Shown piece after piece: positions 62,041 through 64,000 of a DNA stretch of 64,000 bases (the stretch's first letter is position 1; each line of letters opens with the position of its first letter). The stretch covers positions 1-64,000 of the forward strand of contig CAUYLG010017783.1 of NCBI GenBank assembly GCA_963573385.1, read 5' to 3'. This DNA is from Cacajao melanocephalus. Its lineage: Eukaryota > Chordata > Mammalia > Primates > Pitheciidae. Below the pieces are notes generated by a model. It worked only from the letters and a program-made list of their open reading frames with translations. It had not been told where the DNA came from and searched no databases. The position numbers and the translations under genes are program-made.

Positions 62041-63420
62041 TGATTTGAGCTTGGGTAACAAAGCTAGACCCTAATACCAGGGTCAATTGATCAAGGGATA
62101 AACTCTAGGCATAGTGACCAGTGAGAAGGCCTCTACGGCAGTCCTACGCATCGTATAAACGAGAGCATACAAATTTATACATACATTGTATAAATGAAAT
62201 CACACAAAGTCAGATTGGGTTCAAACCTCATGCTTTTCTCTAGCCATTGTCAGAGCACATGTAAGGGCGGAGGGAGTACATACATTCTCTGAACAAGAAA
62301 ACGCAAGGCCCAGCACAAGCTGAAAACAGTGCTGAGGGAAAAGTGAGACCCAAAAGAAAGAACTGCAGCTGAAGCGAAGCAGACCAACAGAGATGTAAGT
62401 TTCCCTCACCCTGAAACTCCACACAAACACAGTTGCAAACTGACTACAGCAGTACCTTAACACCTTGGCACCACTAGGCTACTTATCATTCCCTGTCACA
62501 CTCAGATGCTCATTGCAAGATTATCATCAACACGTAATCAGTCACAGTGCCTACGTCTTAGGAAAAAACACGACATTCCAGTATTTCAGTTAAAACACAT
62601 AGATACACCCATGTGGGCACACAGACATGTGACATAATTAGGAAGCATTCTAAACCAGGATATGGGCAAAAAATTGTTCTCTTGGGTTTGAGGGGCAGCT
62701 GAGTACTGAGTATAGTAGAAAGAACTGCATGGAACTAGGGTTCATCTCTTCTCTAGGCCTGAAAGACGTGAGGGCTGAAAAAGGTGATCTTTTCTAACAT
62801 AGTAATGCTGACTCCTCACTTCCCTTTCAGAAGAAAACAGCAGGGAGATCTGGGGAAGAACTCTTGCTAGGAACACAAGCAAGTCAGGCTAAATCCTTCT
62901 GCATGCACGTCTGTGAGGGTAGCAGCTCATGTCGTGGCCAGAAACTTGGTAATATGACTGAGAAAACTAAGAACACATTGTAAGTGAGGTCCTGGGGTGC
63001 ATACAGCATTCTGCTTTAAGATGCTGACTGTTTTTGAAATAAAACTTTAAAACATGCCATAAAAAGCAACTATTCCTCTGGGGAAAGAGTGGCCTAAAGT
63101 GTCTTTGATTGTAACTATGGGAAAGACTTTCATCCGCATTCTTTACGAGGTTAATTGTAACTCTCCCCCAAGCTCAGGGACACTTTCCTGGGTCTTGTGG
63201 TTGTAATCTTACACATTGCATGATAAACTTTCATTTTCCAATGAGGACATTCCAAAATGTTAAAAGTCATGGCTCTAAAAGCAGTCAAATGAGTGAAAGC
63301 CGATAAGAAACTGGTTTAGCTAGTGCGCGCGCACGCACACGTGCACACACAGCCCGCTGTCCTCTAACTGTACCAAGTGAAAGTCCTCAAGCTTCCTCAG
63401 GAAGGACCCCACAAAACCAC
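62041..63420. other. Unique sequence
   Basis: No gene recognised. A short alternating purine-pyrimidine run at 63324-63351 (GC/AC-rich) could adopt Z-form DNA. Confidence 0.4.
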
Positions 63421-63424
63421 AAAC

Positions 63425-63500
63425 CAAAACAAATGCAAAGCTCTTAGCACAATGCCTGGCACATGAAAAGCCCTCAATAGCTCATGGCTGTTACCATCAT
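63425..63500 (+). mobile_element. MIR SINE 3' part
   Basis: 'caaagctcttagcacaatgc', 'ctggcacatgaaaagccctc', then 'aatagctcatggctgttacc'. Confidence 0.7.
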
Positions 63501-63829
63501 CATCTTACCCTTTTTCTTCATTATTGCTAATGGGTTATAACTCGGTATTTAGCTGTCACCGAGAGAGATTTATTCCATCCGATGAGGTCATCTTCGTGGA
63601 CTGTATAACCACTGAAACATCCCTATGGAATGCCGCTGTGATTGCCTTCTTTAATAAACTGCAATGAGACAGTTACCATAAATTGGTTGTAACAGAAACC
63701 CCCACCATACTGTTTTTCACAATTCTTTTCTATATGAAACCTCAGTTGAAAACTGTGGTTCGTACTTCCTTCTCAGATGCCAGTAGGAATTAATCTGCTA
63801 TACTTTGGTGTCTCCCTTATAGCAGGCTT

Positions 63830-64000
63830 GCTAGTAATAATTGTATTACCATGTGTAGATCATTTACCACATGCTGGGCATACTGCTAATAGCTTTTGTG
63901 CTTATTAACTTATTTCATCTTCATTACAACCCCCATCAGATGCTGCTATTATTCTCATCTATGTAGGAGGTGTCTAAGACTTACAGAGGTTAAATCAACC
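63830..64000 (-). mobile_element. MIR SINE, running off the window
   Basis: Antisense MIR: 'ccacatgctgggcatactgc', 'ttcatcttcattacaacccc', 'aagacttacagaggttaaat'. It continues past the window end. Confidence 0.7.

Overview
The window is primate nuclear DNA, almost certainly human or another catarrhine. It carries about 40 Alu copies, a near-full-length primate-lineage L1, a MADE1 mariner-derived element, MER1 and MER5 hAT elements, Tigger fragments, and several endogenous retrovirus (ERV) remnants. The background is AT-rich, intron-like or intergenic sequence with ancient MIR and L2 pieces. I see no bacterial-type operon, CRISPR array, tRNA or rRNA gene, and no intact protein-coding gene that I can defend.

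Layout. 0-5 kb: an L2 with an Alu inserted, then a CpG-rich promoter-like block (about 2.58-3.19 kb) with an 18-bp perfect palindrome, a GTCACGTG box and splice signals on both strands, then MIRs and Alus. 5.3-6.95 kb: a processed pseudogene of nucleophosmin (NPM1) on the minus strand, with an Alu in its 3' UTR. 7-15 kb: Alu-rich, with a MER5A, an antisense solitary LTR (9.39-9.88 kb) and an ERV env remnant (11.0-12.8 kb). 15.6-17.1 kb: an ERVL-type LTR split by a second, unrelated LTR. 17.2-24 kb: L2, MIR, an L1M 3' end and unique sequence. 24.7-26.3 kb: an antisense L1M interrupted by MER1A and by an Alu that itself carries MADE1.

26.77-38.39 kb holds a decayed class I-like ERV on the plus strand. 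It has a 5' LTR, a tRNA-Leu-like primer site, gag, protease, RT, RNase H, integrase and env remnants, and two different LTRs abutting at the 3' end. It was later hit by Alus, a MER1B, an antisense LTR and a Tigger-type miniature element. 38.4-39.8 kb holds a Tigger transposase remnant and an ERVL integrase scrap. 40-46 kb is mostly unique sequence with MIRs, L2-like sequence and Alus. 46.4-55.08 kb is a four-level nest: L1M, containing an old Alu, containing a 6.4-kb L1 (minus strand), containing a younger Alu. 55-64 kb is the least repetitive part, with MIR and L2 pieces and an unidentified 151-bp insert in an L2.

The elements do not form a working system. The value of the window is its readable insertion history, the NPM1 retrocopy, the CpG-rich promoter candidate and the retroviral remnants. 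Family names come from recognised sequence patterns, not from a database search; most subfamily assignments are unresolved and many boundaries are good only to about 5-20 bases.
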